A stretch of DNA of 64,000 nucleotides from Aureispira sp963837355 (GTDB lineage: Bacteria; Bacteroidota; Bacteroidia; Chitinophagales; Saprospiraceae). The stretch is taken from the NCBI GenBank assembly GCA_963837355.1, contig CAWIMY010000003.1:682001-746000 (forward strand), given 5' to 3'. The notes under the pieces were generated by a model that saw only the letters and a program-made list of their open reading frames with translations, was not told the origin of the DNA and did not search any database. Positions 25,380-34,295 of the stretch are shown here, one piece after another. How positions within the stretch are numbered: the first letter of the stretch is position 1; each line of letters begins with the position of its first letter. Made by a program: the position numbers and the translations under genes.

Positions 25380-25511
25380 TTAGATGACCGTCCAATAGGA
25401 GTTGGTAGAAACATACTTCTGTTTCTTACACCCCTTACATAGCTCCGCCTTTTGGCTTACCTTAGCGGCAGCACAGTCAATAAATAGCGCGTTATGTGTG
25501 GAACTGGTCAT
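25380..25511 (-). CDS. Small protein with a CKGCKKQK motif
   Basis: An ATG at 25511 opens a 43-codon frame: MTSSTHNALFIDCAAAKVSQ, then KAELCKGCKKQK and YVSTNSYWTVI. It ends with TAA at 25380-25382, and a strong terminator follows 35 bases later. The CxxC followed by basic residues resembles a small zinc or nucleic-acid binding motif. A single CxxC would need a second ligand pair, and Cys13 is the only other Cys. The clean start, stop and terminator argue for a real gene. I do not know its family. Confidence 0.5.
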   Translation of the reverse strand: MTSSTHNALFIDCAAAKVSQKAELCKGCKKQKYVSTNSYWTVI

Positions 25512-25715
25512 AGAACGAATATAGGACTTTTGGGCTAGTTCTAAAATTTTCACCCCGCAATTTTTTATTTTTTAAGCAGAACAGCAGCGGAGTTTGGTCG
25601 TATGCCTAGGATGTTTTACCTTTCTTTTTAAAGAAGTTTTTTCAGTAACTTCAACAAAAAACAGGCGATTTGGCGAAAGCGAACGCCCCTATCCATCCTT
25701 TAAATTTTAGTTCTT

Positions 25716-27170
25716 ATGTGGCGGTATTTGTTATTGATTGGTCTGTTGTGGAGTAGTGGAAAAAGTGTTGGGGCACAAAGTAAATTAGAAGTGGCGCTGA
25801 CCAGTTTGGAACAAGACCCTGAATTAAAACACGCGTCGATTAGTTTTTGTGCGATTGACATTAAGAACAACCGTATTTATGCGGAGCGCAACGCGGACAA
25901 AGCCCTAACGCCTGCCTCTTCTATGAAAGTGATTACCACAGGAGCCGCCTTGGCTACCTTGGGTAGCGATTATACCTTTAATACCTATTTAGAATACAGC
26001 GGCAGTATCAGCGGCGGTACCTTGCGCGGCAATTTATACTTGCGCGGAATGGGCGACCCCTGCTTGGCCTCCCCCATTATGGAAGGCGTGCTGGATAGAG
26101 CGGGCTTGATGGCCAAATTTGTCGCGGCAGTACAGAAGGCGGGCATTCAGCGCATCGAAGGCTCAGTTATTGGCGATGGCAGTTATTTTGAAGATCAAGT
26201 AGTGGTTCCCACTTGGCAGTGGGGCGATGTAGGCAACCATTATGGAACAGGCGTGAGCGGCCTCAATTATTACGATAACCTTTACTACATTTATTTTGAT
26301 AGAACCAATACCTTTGGTGCAACGCCTGAGGTCTCCTATACCGATCCCGTTATTCCAGGGTTAGAACTGGACAACCGCGTAACCCAAGCAGGCAGCAGTA
26401 CAGGCGATAATGCCTATGTTTTTTCTGCGCCATTTGGTCAACAGGCGATTATTCGGGGAACCATCCCCAAAGGAAGTGGTCTTTTTGACATCAAAGGGGC
26501 CACGCCTGATCCTACACTGCTAGCCGCCCACGAATTGCGCGAAGCCTTGATTAGTAAAAACATCAGCGTGGCTAAACGCCCAACAACCCAGCGTCAATTC
26601 AAGCGCCAAGAGTCTCGCCGTATCATCCTGACGCATCGCTCGCCCCAACTCAGTGCTATTTGCAAACACACCAACGAAGACAGCCGCAATATGTATTGCG
26701 AAGCCCTCCTCAAAGCAATGGGCGCAAAAGTAAAGGGAGCAGGAACGACCGACAACGGCATCGCAGTAGTAATGGACTTGTGGCGCGCACGCGGCTTGGA
26801 CTTAGAAGGCTTTTTTATGAAGGATGGTTGTGGCCTATCGGCGCGCAATGGTGTGAGTGCCAAAACCTTTGCCGCGATTATGCGCAAAATGTACTTGGAC
26901 AAAGCGAGTTTTGGTGATTTTTACAACCAATTGGCCATTGCTGGCCGTTCGGGCACCTTACGCAATGTCGGGCGCAATTCGCTCGCCGAAAATAACGTGC
27001 GCGCCAAAAGTGGCTCCATGAACCGCATTCGCAGCTACACAGGATATGTGACCACTAAAAGCGGTCAATTATTATCCTTTAGTATTTTGGTCAATAACTA
27101 CTCTTGCTCGGGGTACCGAATGCGCAAAAAACTAGAAACCTTGCTCATTGCTCTAGCAGAAACCAGCTAA
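25716..27170 (+). CDS. dacB: D-alanyl-D-alanine carboxypeptidase/endopeptidase (PBP4 type)
   Basis: A 484-residue penicillin-binding protein of class C with a signal sequence (YLLLIGLLWSSGKSVGA). The serine active site has all three motifs: S-x-x-K as SSMK (Ser68, Lys71), S-x-N in GVSGLNYYDN near 184, and K-(S/T)-G in RAKSGSMNRI near 431. A large insert between the first and second motifs is normal for PBP4. The enzyme removes the terminal D-Ala of pentapeptides and cuts cross-links in periplasmic peptidoglycan. It converges on the AI-2E permease gene with 18 bases between stops. Confidence 0.93.
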   Translation: MWRYLLLIGLLWSSGKSVGAQSKLEVALTSLEQDPELKHASISFCAIDIKNNRIYAERNADKALTPASSMKVITTGAALATLGSDYTFNTYLEYSGSISGGTLRGNLYLRGMGDPCLASPIMEGVLDRAGLMAKFVAAVQKAGIQRIEGSVIGDGSYFEDQVVVPTWQWGDVGNHYGTGVSGLNYYDNLYYIYFDRTNTFGATPEVSYTDPVIPGLELDNRVTQAGSSTGDNAYVFSAPFGQQAIIRGTIPKGSGLFDIKGATPDPTLLAAHELREALISKNISVAKRPTTQRQFKRQESRRIILTHRSPQLSAICKHTNEDSRNMYCEALLKAMGAKVKGAGTTDNGIAVVMDLWRARGLDLEGFFMKDGCGLSARNGVSAKTFAAIMRKMYLDKASFGDFYNQLAIAGRSGTLRNVGRNSLAENNVRAKSGSMNRIRSYTGYVTTKSGQLLSFSILVNNYSCSGYRMRKKLETLLIALAETS

Positions 27171-27188
27171 GCAATCAAGAAAACACCT

Positions 27189-28280
27189 CTAAACGCAGGC
27201 TTCTTCCTCTGAACCCATTTCTTCCCCGTTAGGGCCAAATTCACAAGTGCTAAACAACAGCCCCAAGGAACGGAAAGCGGTTGTATTAAGTAGTAACACG
27301 GTAATAATGCCAAACAAAGGCACAGCCAAGATAGCACCTGTCACGCCCCAAATAAAGTTGCCCACAATTACTACTAAAATGGTAAAGAAGGGATGTACTT
27401 TGACACGGTCGCCTACAACATAAGGTTGCAAAATATAGCTTTCAATAAATTGACCTACTCCAAACGTTAACATGATACCAATTAATACTGAAGTATCGCC
27501 AGAAGTAAGGTAACCAAAAATCATCGCTAGCGTAAAGCCCATAATATTTCCCACATAAGGAATCAAGGTCAATAAAGCGGCAATAATGCTAATCAAAATA
27601 AAGTTATCTACCCCTGAAATACCCAAGCCAATGCTGTACAAAACCGATAAAGCACCCATTAGGGTAAAGACACCCACCAAATATTGCGGGGCAATATCGG
27701 CCGATTTAGTAATGGTTTCACGAACGGTTTCATGATCTTTATTAGGTGAAATTCGGAAGGCAAATTTCTTGAAGCGCGCTCGATAATTCAACAGAAAGAA
27801 AATATAAATCATCACCAATAACCAATTGGCTAAGAAGCCACTGATGGATCCCAACCAAGTCGCGACTATGGAACTAGGGTTAAAATCAGCGCTAGTTATG
27901 TTGTCCAACGTTGGGGTTAAGTCTTCCTCGTTCAAGGGTGTGCGGTCGGCTACAAATTGGCGCAGTTGAATCAATTTTGGCTGCATATTCTTTTTGATAA
28001 CTGGCCATTTGTCTACAAACACCTTAGACTGGTACCCCAAGAGCGACGCAAAGCCTACCGAAATCAAAAAGATAAGAAGCGTACACAAAAAAGCCCCCAA
28101 GGCTCTTTTCAAGCCCAGTTCTTCCAGTTTCTTGGACAAGGGCAACACCACTAGTGCCAAGACCAATGCCATGGTGAACGGAATTAAAAATGCCTTAGTC
28201 TGGTATAGTGCTAGCACTAAAAAGTAAAATCCTATAAATCCAACAACGATTTTTCCGTAATCTGCTAAACCTTTTTTCAT
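27189..28280 (-). CDS. AI-2E family (UPF0118) membrane permease
   Basis: A 363-residue integral membrane protein. Hydrophobic helices occur in the family order. A pair lies near the N-terminus (IVVGFIGFYFLVLAL, FLIPFTMALVLALVVLPL), a third is at about 60-85, and a hydrophilic segment follows (about 90-150). Further helices are NWLLVMIYIFFLLNY, then FTLMGALSVLYSIGLG, FILISIIAALLTLIPYVGNI and the last GAILAVPLFGIITVLLL. The conserved PYVGN and the late PLFG are typical. Members export varied small molecules or ions. The name does not imply autoinducer transport here. The C-terminus is acidic (GPNGEEMGSEEEACV). Confidence 0.9.
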   Translation of the reverse strand: MKKGLADYGKIVVGFIGFYFLVLALYQTKAFLIPFTMALVLALVVLPLSKKLEELGLKRALGAFLCTLLIFLISVGFASLLGYQSKVFVDKWPVIKKNMQPKLIQLRQFVADRTPLNEEDLTPTLDNITSADFNPSSIVATWLGSISGFLANWLLVMIYIFFLLNYRARFKKFAFRISPNKDHETVRETITKSADIAPQYLVGVFTLMGALSVLYSIGLGISGVDNFILISIIAALLTLIPYVGNIMGFTLAMIFGYLTSGDTSVLIGIMLTFGVGQFIESYILQPYVVGDRVKVHPFFTILVVIVGNFIWGVTGAILAVPLFGIITVLLLNTTAFRSLGLLFSTCEFGPNGEEMGSEEEACV

Positions 28281-28350
28281 AGTGTGTGGGGTACCCTCCT
28301 CGATTTCTGCTACTTATTTAGGAGAGGTGGTTAGTGGATGGGTGCTATAA

Positions 28351-28393
28351 AACAATAGCAGACCTATACAACACTGTTAGGGCTGCTATTGTT
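28351..28393 (-). terminator. Hairpin terminator after the LYS1-type dehydrogenase gene
   Basis: AACAATAGCAG at 28351-28361 pairs with CTGCTATTGTT at 28383-28393. An inner CCTA/TAGG stem adds four pairs. On the minus strand TTTTAT follows, a short U-tract. It lies 37 bases after the dehydrogenase stop. Confidence 0.6.
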
Positions 28394-28429
28394 CTTATTA
28401 TAATTATAAACCCCTAGGCTACTCGCCGT

Positions 28430-29626
28430 CTACATAATCTTGCAAATATTGAAAATGAGGGCCAATTGTCCTGCTTTGGCAATACTCGCTCGCTCTAACA
28501 TACCCGTGTCTTTGAGACCCAACAACTCCTCTATGACCTGTCCGCCAAACTGCTCTCCAAACGATTTAGACGCATCTTTGGGCAACTCATTGGGTAAATT
28601 ATCAATCGTCATCATATCAATGGTGCTCTCTTGATAAGGCTGTACCGCCGCTCTCGCAACAGGATCGTAGCCAAACACAGGGTTGTCAATCGTTGTCGCA
28701 TACAACGTCGAGGGAATAGACGATACAGGCGCAATGTCACAGGTAACATCCGCAATGACTTGAATCTTAAAATCCTCCTGTGCCATCTCTTCAGCCGTGA
28801 AGAAAGCAGGCGCTTCGTTGGCCCAATAAATGCCATTGACCATCAAATCGGCCACCTTGGTATACGGAGCAAAAATAGATTTAAAACGGTCGGGGTGCTG
28901 AAAAAACTCTTGCAATTCAAAGGCTTTGCCTTCCTCTTTGGGCGCGGCATAGTCGTCGCAATCGAGCTGGGTATAGACGGCCTCGTCGTAGCTGTTGTTC
29001 AAAAAGGCTTGCGGCTTGACACGGCGAATGTTCATGTGGTCGAGCACTTCTACCGCGCCATTGGCTACGCGGCCTGTTCCTGTAACCACGATTTTCATGG
29101 CGGGCAAGTGCAGGGATTGATAATAAGCGATGGCAGCGGCATAGTCGTCGTATTGGTACATTTGCTCCAGCTCAAACGCGCCTGTGCGGTTGCCGTAGGT
29201 CATCATGCCGTTGTGCGCGCCCACAATTCCCGCGAAGCGACCAAACGCAATTACGCGCTGCTGCTTGGTATTCGTTAGGACTTCGTAGTCAATTAGCGTG
29301 ATGTTTTTCTTTAGAATTTCTTGTAGCAACTCGCGGTTGTAGGGCTGCTTTTTGAAGGTGTGCGAGAAGAAAAAGTAAGTTTTATCGGCAATCAATTGCT
29401 CTTTGGGGACTTCCTTGATGCCCATCAACACATCGCGGTCGCTTAGGTCTTCCTGTAGCTTAATGCCTACATCTTCGTATTTAAAATCAGGGATACAGCG
29501 CCCTTTGGAGGGTTGCACCACCAAATCTAGGTCGTATTTTTCTTGTAAGGCCACACATTGTTCAGGTGTAAACAGTACACGGGCATCGGGCGGCGTTTTG
29601 CCTTCTCGGATGATTCCTATTTTCAT
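28430..29626 (-). CDS. NAD(P)-dependent dehydrogenase of the LYS1/alanine dehydrogenase family
   Basis: A 398-residue protein with the AlaDh_PNT N-terminal domain (MKIGIIREGKTPPDARVLFT). FFFSHTFKKQPYNRELLQ is closer to saccharopine dehydrogenase LYS1 than to alanine dehydrogenase. The nucleotide-binding segment is MKIVVTGTGRVANGAVEVL, a Rossmann loop with GTGRVANG. Members interconvert amino acids and keto acids using NAD(P). Lysine formation from saccharopine is the LYS1 reaction. The organism also carries lysA, so a degradative or other substrate is possible here. It is transcribed alone, divergent from tmRNA. Confidence 0.85.
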   Translation of the reverse strand: MKIGIIREGKTPPDARVLFTPEQCVALQEKYDLDLVVQPSKGRCIPDFKYEDVGIKLQEDLSDRDVLMGIKEVPKEQLIADKTYFFFSHTFKKQPYNRELLQEILKKNITLIDYEVLTNTKQQRVIAFGRFAGIVGAHNGMMTYGNRTGAFELEQMYQYDDYAAAIAYYQSLHLPAMKIVVTGTGRVANGAVEVLDHMNIRRVKPQAFLNNSYDEAVYTQLDCDDYAAPKEEGKAFELQEFFQHPDRFKSIFAPYTKVADLMVNGIYWANEAPAFFTAEEMAQEDFKIQVIADVTCDIAPVSSIPSTLYATTIDNPVFGYDPVARAAVQPYQESTIDMMTIDNLPNELPKDASKSFGEQFGGQVIEELLGLKDTGMLERASIAKAGQLALIFNICKIM

Positions 29627-29810
29627 TCGTTTTTATTTTAATTTAGTACAGCGAAGTTATTCGCCTATAGGTAAGGAATATTCAACATTATTACGAATAA
29701 ATGAGCACTTTTCTAAGAACAGCGCACCACTCGCCTCCCCCAACAAAAAACTTTTTGGCACTTCCAAAAAAAATAAACGGCTGGGAACTTTTATACCGCC
29801 AAAGAAGTTA

Positions 29811-29818
29811 TACCTTTG
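29811..29818 (+). promoter_or_regulatory. Probable -7 element of the tmRNA promoter
   Basis: TACCTTTG matches TAnnTTTG exactly and lies 65 bases before the mature tmRNA. The upstream TTTT at 29789-29792 (18-base spacing) is a weak -33 element. Transcription would start near 29825 and the 5' leader would be removed by RNase P. Confidence 0.45.
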
Positions 29819-29875
29819 TGTCCCTTCGAGGGCGGCCTCAAAACCGCTTCAACAAGGATACCACTTACCACAAAC

Positions 29876-30252
29876 GGGGCTGACTGGAATCGACAGCATT
29901 GAACGTTTTGTAAGTAAGCATGTCGAGACAGGTGTGATTATCTCGTAAAACATAGTACATAACAACTTTGAAATGGCAATAACAACAGTTATGCTATGGC
30001 TGCCTAGTTCTAAGAACTAGACTCCATTGTGGCCTGCGCTTGACACCTAATACACAGCGTAGCTCACATCAATCAACCTTTAGGTTAGTTCGGCAAGCGT
30101 TTCTCCGTATTGTCTGGCGAATGAAGAAGAGGATAGAATTAACATGCGTGGGTCAGCAGACCTGTGTTGGTTCGAAATCCGATTGCTGGCTAAACATGTA
30201 GAAAGCTTATGAATGCATTGACTGGACGAGAGTTCGAATCTCTCCAGCTCCA
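29876..30252 (+). ncRNA. ssrA: Transfer-messenger RNA (tmRNA)
   Basis: The tRNA-like ends pair fully: GGGGCTG at 29876-29882 with CAGCTCC at 30245-30251, discriminator A at 30252. The conserved 5' GACTGGAATCGACA and the T-loop AGTTCGAATCT confirm the tRNA-like domain. The tag frame reads GGC AAT AAC AAC AGT TAT GCT ATG GCT GCC TAG at 29975-30007, giving GNNNSYAMAA. The SYAMAA end resembles tags of other Bacteroidota and should be recognised by ClpXP or a similar protease. The exact resume codon is not certain. CCA is not encoded. tmRNA rescues ribosomes stalled on broken messages, with SmpB as partner. Confidence 0.95.
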
Positions 30253-30265
30253 CTAGCAACTTATT

Positions 30266-30304
30266 AGCGCCCACTTGATTGGATCGAGTGGGCGCTTTTT
30301 TTTG
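30266..30304 (+). terminator. Strong terminator after tmRNA
   Basis: AGCGCCCACT at 30266-30275 pairs exactly with AGTGGGCGCT at 30287-30296, with further pairing toward a short loop. Eight T residues follow. It lies 13 bases after the tmRNA end. Confidence 0.92.
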
Positions 30305-30370
30305 TTCCTTTAGCAGGGCTAAATAATTACTAACATCTTGGAGACGAAAGGCTGGAGAAACAACGTCCCT

Positions 30371-31443
30371 CTACAAGTCCGATTGATTATTGACCCCCGT
30401 AATTTGCTTCATGGTATTAAAAAATGCTTGGGCACAATCTTCGTCCGTTACGATTTTCTTGTAAAACTCTACATCCAATTTTCTTTGCTCGCGCAAGACA
30501 TCCATTACCATTTTTTCAAGGGCTATGTCTCTGTTTTGCGCATCGGGATTATCCCGCACTTTTGATTTGAAATCAGGATGGGCTTCTAGTCTTTCTCCAT
30601 ACGATTTCAACCTTATGCGTTGTTCCTCTGGCGTAGCTTTCCATCCGTGAAACCATTTTTCATTAAAACTATCGACAATTTGCTGGAGGGTATCCGTTTC
30701 TTCGTCGCCTCCATGCGCGCCTCTTGGATTAGCGTTTTGAGGATTCAAGGCCGTCTCTGTTTCATCCAATCCAATACTTTGATTTAATTTCAAGCGTTCT
30801 AGTCCATACGTGGACAAATCAACGGAATCTAACAATTCATCCAATGCCGCTTTATTGGGATCAACAATAATAAGTTTGGGGATTAAAAATTTCAAAAACC
30901 AGAAAAGTTGTTCCCATCTGACCATTGTATTATAAGATATAATCGCTGCCATTTGGCCATAGATTTTTACAAATTGTTTGGCTTTGATTTTAAAATCTAC
31001 CTTTTCCTCTTCTTCTAATTCCAGTAGGGTATTAAACCGATTGGCGGCCACATCTATAATGGGACTTAGCTCTTGAGCATCTACCCCATCAAAATACTTT
31101 TCTACAAAGTCCACTACTTCCAACCATTCATAGACTCCTAACTCATCTAAGTTTCCTTTGAGTTCGTGTAAAACGTTTACATCGGTTGCTTCACTCAAAG
31201 AAGTGGCGGTATAAAAATCATCAAAGGCGGCTTTGATATCCTCTATAGTATTGAAAAAATCCAGTACAAATAAATCCTCTGTTTTCTTCCCCAATTTATT
31301 CGCGGAGCGGTTCAATCGAGACAATGCCTGAACAGCCGACACCCCTTGTAGCTTCTTATCCACATACATAGTACATAGTTTGGGCTGGTCAAACCCTGTT
31401 AAATACTTATTGGCTACTACCAAAATTCGGGGCGGTATATCAA
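30371..31443 (-). pseudogene. hsdR: Truncated type I restriction HsdR, C-terminal part only
   Basis: The frame encodes about 357 residues of the C-terminal end of a type I restriction endonuclease motor subunit. It begins inside the second helicase lobe: IPPRILVVANKYLTGFDQPK, then MYVDKKLQGVSAVQALSRLN with helicase motif VI. The helical C-terminal domain that holds HsdR in the complex follows, ending in FFNTMKQITGVNN. The nuclease domain and first helicase lobe (about 600 residues) are absent. Instead an IS1-type element abuts the frame at 31444, and no further hsdR sequence is found beyond it. No hsdM or hsdS gene is present, so the system is dead here. Confidence 0.85.
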
Positions 31444-32165
31444 ATGTAATGCTGAAGTCTTTCGGTATTGAGTTGCCAAAAGAACCAAGCAATAGCTCGA
31501 TTGTGCCAACTATCTTTTTTAGAAAAGGATAGCGTCTTACGCACCAATCGGCTCACTCTAGCTCTAATAGTAGCATTAAATCCTTCAATATAGTAGGTCA
31601 GTTTTTTACTGGTTTTGTGCTGTGAAGCAGGAATAATAGCTTCATAAGCTTTTAGGTAGTCCGTTTCAAAACGGCAATCTCGTAAACAGACAGGAATCTT
31701 TTTCCAAAGCTTTTTAGCATCTCTTTGACTTCGTCCACCAATATGATGGGCGATAACAAGTCGATGTTTTATATCATAAACGAGCCAAATCCAACGCTTT
31801 CGCTTTTTATTTCGAACAAAAGACCACAGCTCATCTGCTTGTAATCGAAAGACTTGTAACTCTTTGAGCTCGGCTGCCACCTGACTAGTTATCCCTAAGT
31901 CTCTTGGCGTTTGCTGCCACTCTTGCTTGGCAAAAGCAGACAGCCAGGTCAAACTAACTTGGAAAATACGACTAATCGCCCGTAAGGACAACCGTTCCTT
32001 TAACGCCCTTCTTATCAACTCCTTGAGAGCCGATGGTTTTGTATGCTTATTCCCTGTTACAAACTGCCTATAACAGCTTTTACACTGATGATTTTGTTTT
32101 CCATAGTAAGTATGGCCATTCTTTTTTATATTTGTACTCGAGCAACTCGGGCAAGATAGATGCAT
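31440..32165 (-). CDS. IS1-family transposase, single open frame
   Basis: A 241-residue transposase with the IS1 layout in one frame. The N-terminal zinc finger is CPSCSSTN ... CKSC (Cys5, Cys8, Cys28, Cys31). An HTH (RLSLRAISRIFQVSLTWL) and a DDE catalytic domain follow, with Asp in LQADELWSFV, Asp in FETDYLKAY and Glu in YYIEGFNATIR. The catalytic residues appear intact. Classical IS1 needs a frameshift to join InsA and InsB. Here no shift is needed. The last codon and the stop appear to lie outside the element's inverted repeat, in the hsdR flank. Confidence 0.92.
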   Translation of the reverse strand: MHLSCPSCSSTNIKKNGHTYYGKQNHQCKSCYRQFVTGNKHTKPSALKELIRRALKERLSLRAISRIFQVSLTWLSAFAKQEWQQTPRDLGITSQVAAELKELQVFRLQADELWSFVRNKKRKRWIWLVYDIKHRLVIAHHIGGRSQRDAKKLWKKIPVCLRDCRFETDYLKAYEAIIPASQHKTSKKLTYYIEGFNATIRARVSRLVRKTLSFSKKDSWHNRAIAWFFWQLNTERLQHYI

Positions 32166-32243
32166 AATTTGATTGTTTTGTCACTACCAAATTAGCACTC
32201 TTTCCGAGTTGTTCCTTTTTTTGACCTACTTTTAGCATTACAT
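31444..32243 (-). mobile_element. IS1-type insertion sequence (about 800 bp)
   Basis: ATGTAATGCT at 31444-31453 and its exact inverse AGCATTACAT at 32234-32243 bound the transposase gene. Weaker similarity continues inward. The form resembles the IS1 end GGTGATGCTG. The predicted length of 800 bp fits an IS1 element. No direct target repeat of 8-10 bp is visible at the two outer flanks. That and the missing 5' part of hsdR suggest a deletion or rearrangement next to the element after it inserted. Confidence 0.75.
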
Positions 32244-32412
32244 CTGACTCTCTGCCCTGCCCCTACATAGGTTTTTGGGTGTTAGTTGGTAAATGGGCTT
32301 GCTTTTTCAATTTTTTATAGTTATCTTAACCCTGATAAAAAAATCTATGGGGTTGGTAGCGCATCTCTTAAACGCTATTATCCTGTTCACATTTCACACT
32401 AGACGAATTCTC

Positions 32413-33258
32413 ATGAAAATCAACATCAAGGCTAAAGACTTTTCCGACAAGGAAAAATTAGAAAAAACCCTAAGCAATAAGCTCAAAAAGCCCATGAATT
32501 TTTTGGCAGCTCATGTAGGCACGGCACTTCCCTTCTATTATGAAGTCGGTTATTTTGAATCGGGCGCAGGCTTTTTATCCATAGGAGAAGCCAAGGAACT
32601 GCACCGCCTCTTCAAGACCCAGCGCACCAAAGGCAATGGGGAGGAAGGTAAGATTGATAAGAAGAAAGTAGCAATGGGGCAAGTAAAGGTCAATAGGGAT
32701 GGCATTTATGAGTTTTTGGTAGAGGCAGGGCAGATGAAAAAGATGGAAGCCAAAGGGGTGATCAAAAGCATTAAAATGCTAAAGCAATCCATCGGAGAGT
32801 TTGTAATTTTGAAAGGTGCCCCTGTAGAAACGATGCCAGAAGAGCAGCTGGAGCAGGAGGAAATACCCGTTGTAGAAGGCCAACAAGACGGTGAGAACAA
32901 CGCGGTAGGTCTTTCTAAAAAATTAGAAAGCCAGCTCGATCGCTTGGAAGACAACCTTACCAAAATACTAGCCGTTGTTTACAAAAAACCAAAAGAGGCC
33001 TTACAGGCCAACTTAGACAAGTTCAAAAAGCACCTAGCTACGTGGAAGAAAGAAAACGCCGATAATACGGCCGCCTTAGAGCGCATCGAAACAATTTCCA
33101 ACGATTTGACTGCTATAGAACAACGCCTGACAGAACGTCCTGAGGAGCCGCAAAAAGCCATATCGCCCCAGCAGCGCGAAAAAATCAATGAAAATTTAGT
33201 AGAGTTAAGTACCCGTGCGGAGGGACTTTTGGAAGAACTAAGCGCTTTAATAGCATAA
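32413..33258 (+). CDS. Adaptor-like protein of effector cassette 1
   Basis: I use the ATG at 32413 (281 residues), which opens MKINIKAKDFSDKEKLEKTL. The upstream open part is hydrophobic but out of character. Residues 1-135 form an alpha/beta domain. Its end (YEFLVEAGQMKKMEAKGVIK, then IKMLKQSIGEFVILKG) resembles the same place in the adaptor-like proteins at 36943-38082 and 40060-41205 (VYLVPAKGKL, IKKELKKFKPKVFLEV). An acidic linker and a helical tail follow (KLESQLDRLEDNLTKILAV), with predicted coiled coils to the end. The calpain-type protease gene begins 38 bases downstream. I infer that it is a partner or chaperone of that protein. No known family is recognised. Confidence 0.7.
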   Translation: MKINIKAKDFSDKEKLEKTLSNKLKKPMNFLAAHVGTALPFYYEVGYFESGAGFLSIGEAKELHRLFKTQRTKGNGEEGKIDKKKVAMGQVKVNRDGIYEFLVEAGQMKKMEAKGVIKSIKMLKQSIGEFVILKGAPVETMPEEQLEQEEIPVVEGQQDGENNAVGLSKKLESQLDRLEDNLTKILAVVYKKPKEALQANLDKFKKHLATWKKENADNTAALERIETISNDLTAIEQRLTERPEEPQKAISPQQREKINENLVELSTRAEGLLEELSALIA

Positions 33259-33296
33259 CGTACCCTTTTTCCCAACCTATTTAAACAAACAATACT

Positions 33297-34295
33297 ATGC
33301 CTACGAATAAACGCGTAAAAAAAATAAACGCCCAACTCAACAAAATAGAACAAGTCGTTGAAAAATATGAAAAAGCCTTTGCCCAGGCAGGTGGAGCGAC
33401 AGAAGAAGAGCAGCAAATTATAGCCAATTTACGCGAAAAAATACAGCGCGGCCATCAACAGGTAGCGGAATTGGCTCCTGAGTTGCTTGATGATAGACTC
33501 CATGAAACACAGGCTGTTAATGAAGAGACCGAAAGCGACCCTCCTGTTTTAGAAAAACATAAAGGTTCCTATAACTATGCTGAGTTTGCAGCAGATTTAT
33601 TTAGGAGAGGAAGTGCAGATACCAATAAGATTGATCCTAATGATGTGCAGCAAGGTTTTTTGGGGGATTGCTATTTTTTGGCCGCGATTGCCTCGGTAGC
33701 CAGAGCTGATCCTAGTGCTCTAGAAAAACTAATCAAGGACAATGGCAATGGCACCTACGACGTTACGCTATATGTGGATAGAGGGTTTTTAGGCTTTGGA
33801 AGAGCTCCTAAAGTGATTACCGTAAGCCCAGAGTTTCCACTCCAAGCAGATGGCACCCCTGCTTATGCTAGAGGCGGCGATAGAGAACTTTGGGTCATGT
33901 TATTAGAAAAAGCTTACGCACAACACAACGGCAGTTTTGAAGCTATAAAAGGTGGTCGAGTTGATTTGGGAATTGGAGTCATTACTGGAACCGATGCAAC
34001 CTCTTATGCTACTAAAGACTACAGCGAAGCGGACATTCTAGCCATGCTAACAGAAGCGCTTAATGATAATAAACCAGTGGTAGCGGATAGTAAAGATATT
34101 CCCGACGATAATACTGAAAAAGCGCTATTAGCCAAATCATTAGACATTATTGAGGGACATTCTTATCCCGTAAAAGCGGTGAATGGGAACAATATTTCTT
34201 TGCAAAACCCTTGGTCTAATGCTTCTGGTAACCGTGATATTACCATTTCTGTTTCCGATTTTAGAAAGTATTACAATGACTTTAACATTCAGTAA
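33297..34295 (+). CDS. Calpain-family (C2) cysteine protease
   Basis: A 332-residue protein with a helical N-terminus (1-80, charged, coiled-coil-like) and a calpain catalytic domain. The active-site segments are QQGFLGDCYFLAAIASV (Cys125), IEGHSYPVKAV (His288) and LQNPWS (Asn304). Between them is the family segment ELWVMLLEKAYAQHNGSFEA. The full Cys-His-Asn triad is present, so it is probably active. There is no signal peptide. In eukaryotes calpains are calcium-regulated; no calcium site is obvious here. It follows the adaptor-like gene and overlaps the next lipoprotein gene by 20 bases. A toxin or regulated protease role is inferred from context only. Confidence 0.9.
   Translation: MPTNKRVKKINAQLNKIEQVVEKYEKAFAQAGGATEEEQQIIANLREKIQRGHQQVAELAPELLDDRLHETQAVNEETESDPPVLEKHKGSYNYAEFAADLFRRGSADTNKIDPNDVQQGFLGDCYFLAAIASVARADPSALEKLIKDNGNGTYDVTLYVDRGFLGFGRAPKVITVSPEFPLQADGTPAYARGGDRELWVMLLEKAYAQHNGSFEAIKGGRVDLGIGVITGTDATSYATKDYSEADILAMLTEALNDNKPVVADSKDIPDDNTEKALLAKSLDIIEGHSYPVKAVNGNNISLQNPWSNASGNRDITISVSDFRKYYNDFNIQ

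Noticed and set aside
28631..29278. A 215-codon plus-strand frame opposite the LYS1-type dehydrogenase gene
   Set aside because: It is a shadow of the highly conserved dehydrogenase on the other strand and has no family character, signal or ribosome-binding context.
29403..29948. A 181-codon frame running into the tmRNA
   Set aside because: It overlaps the dehydrogenase start and the tmRNA 5' end and has no recognisable sequence.
30245..30370. tmRNA 3' end as the attachment site of an integrated island
   Set aside because: tmRNA is a common integration site, and accessory genes follow, but no integrase and no second copy of the 3' end were found in the window.
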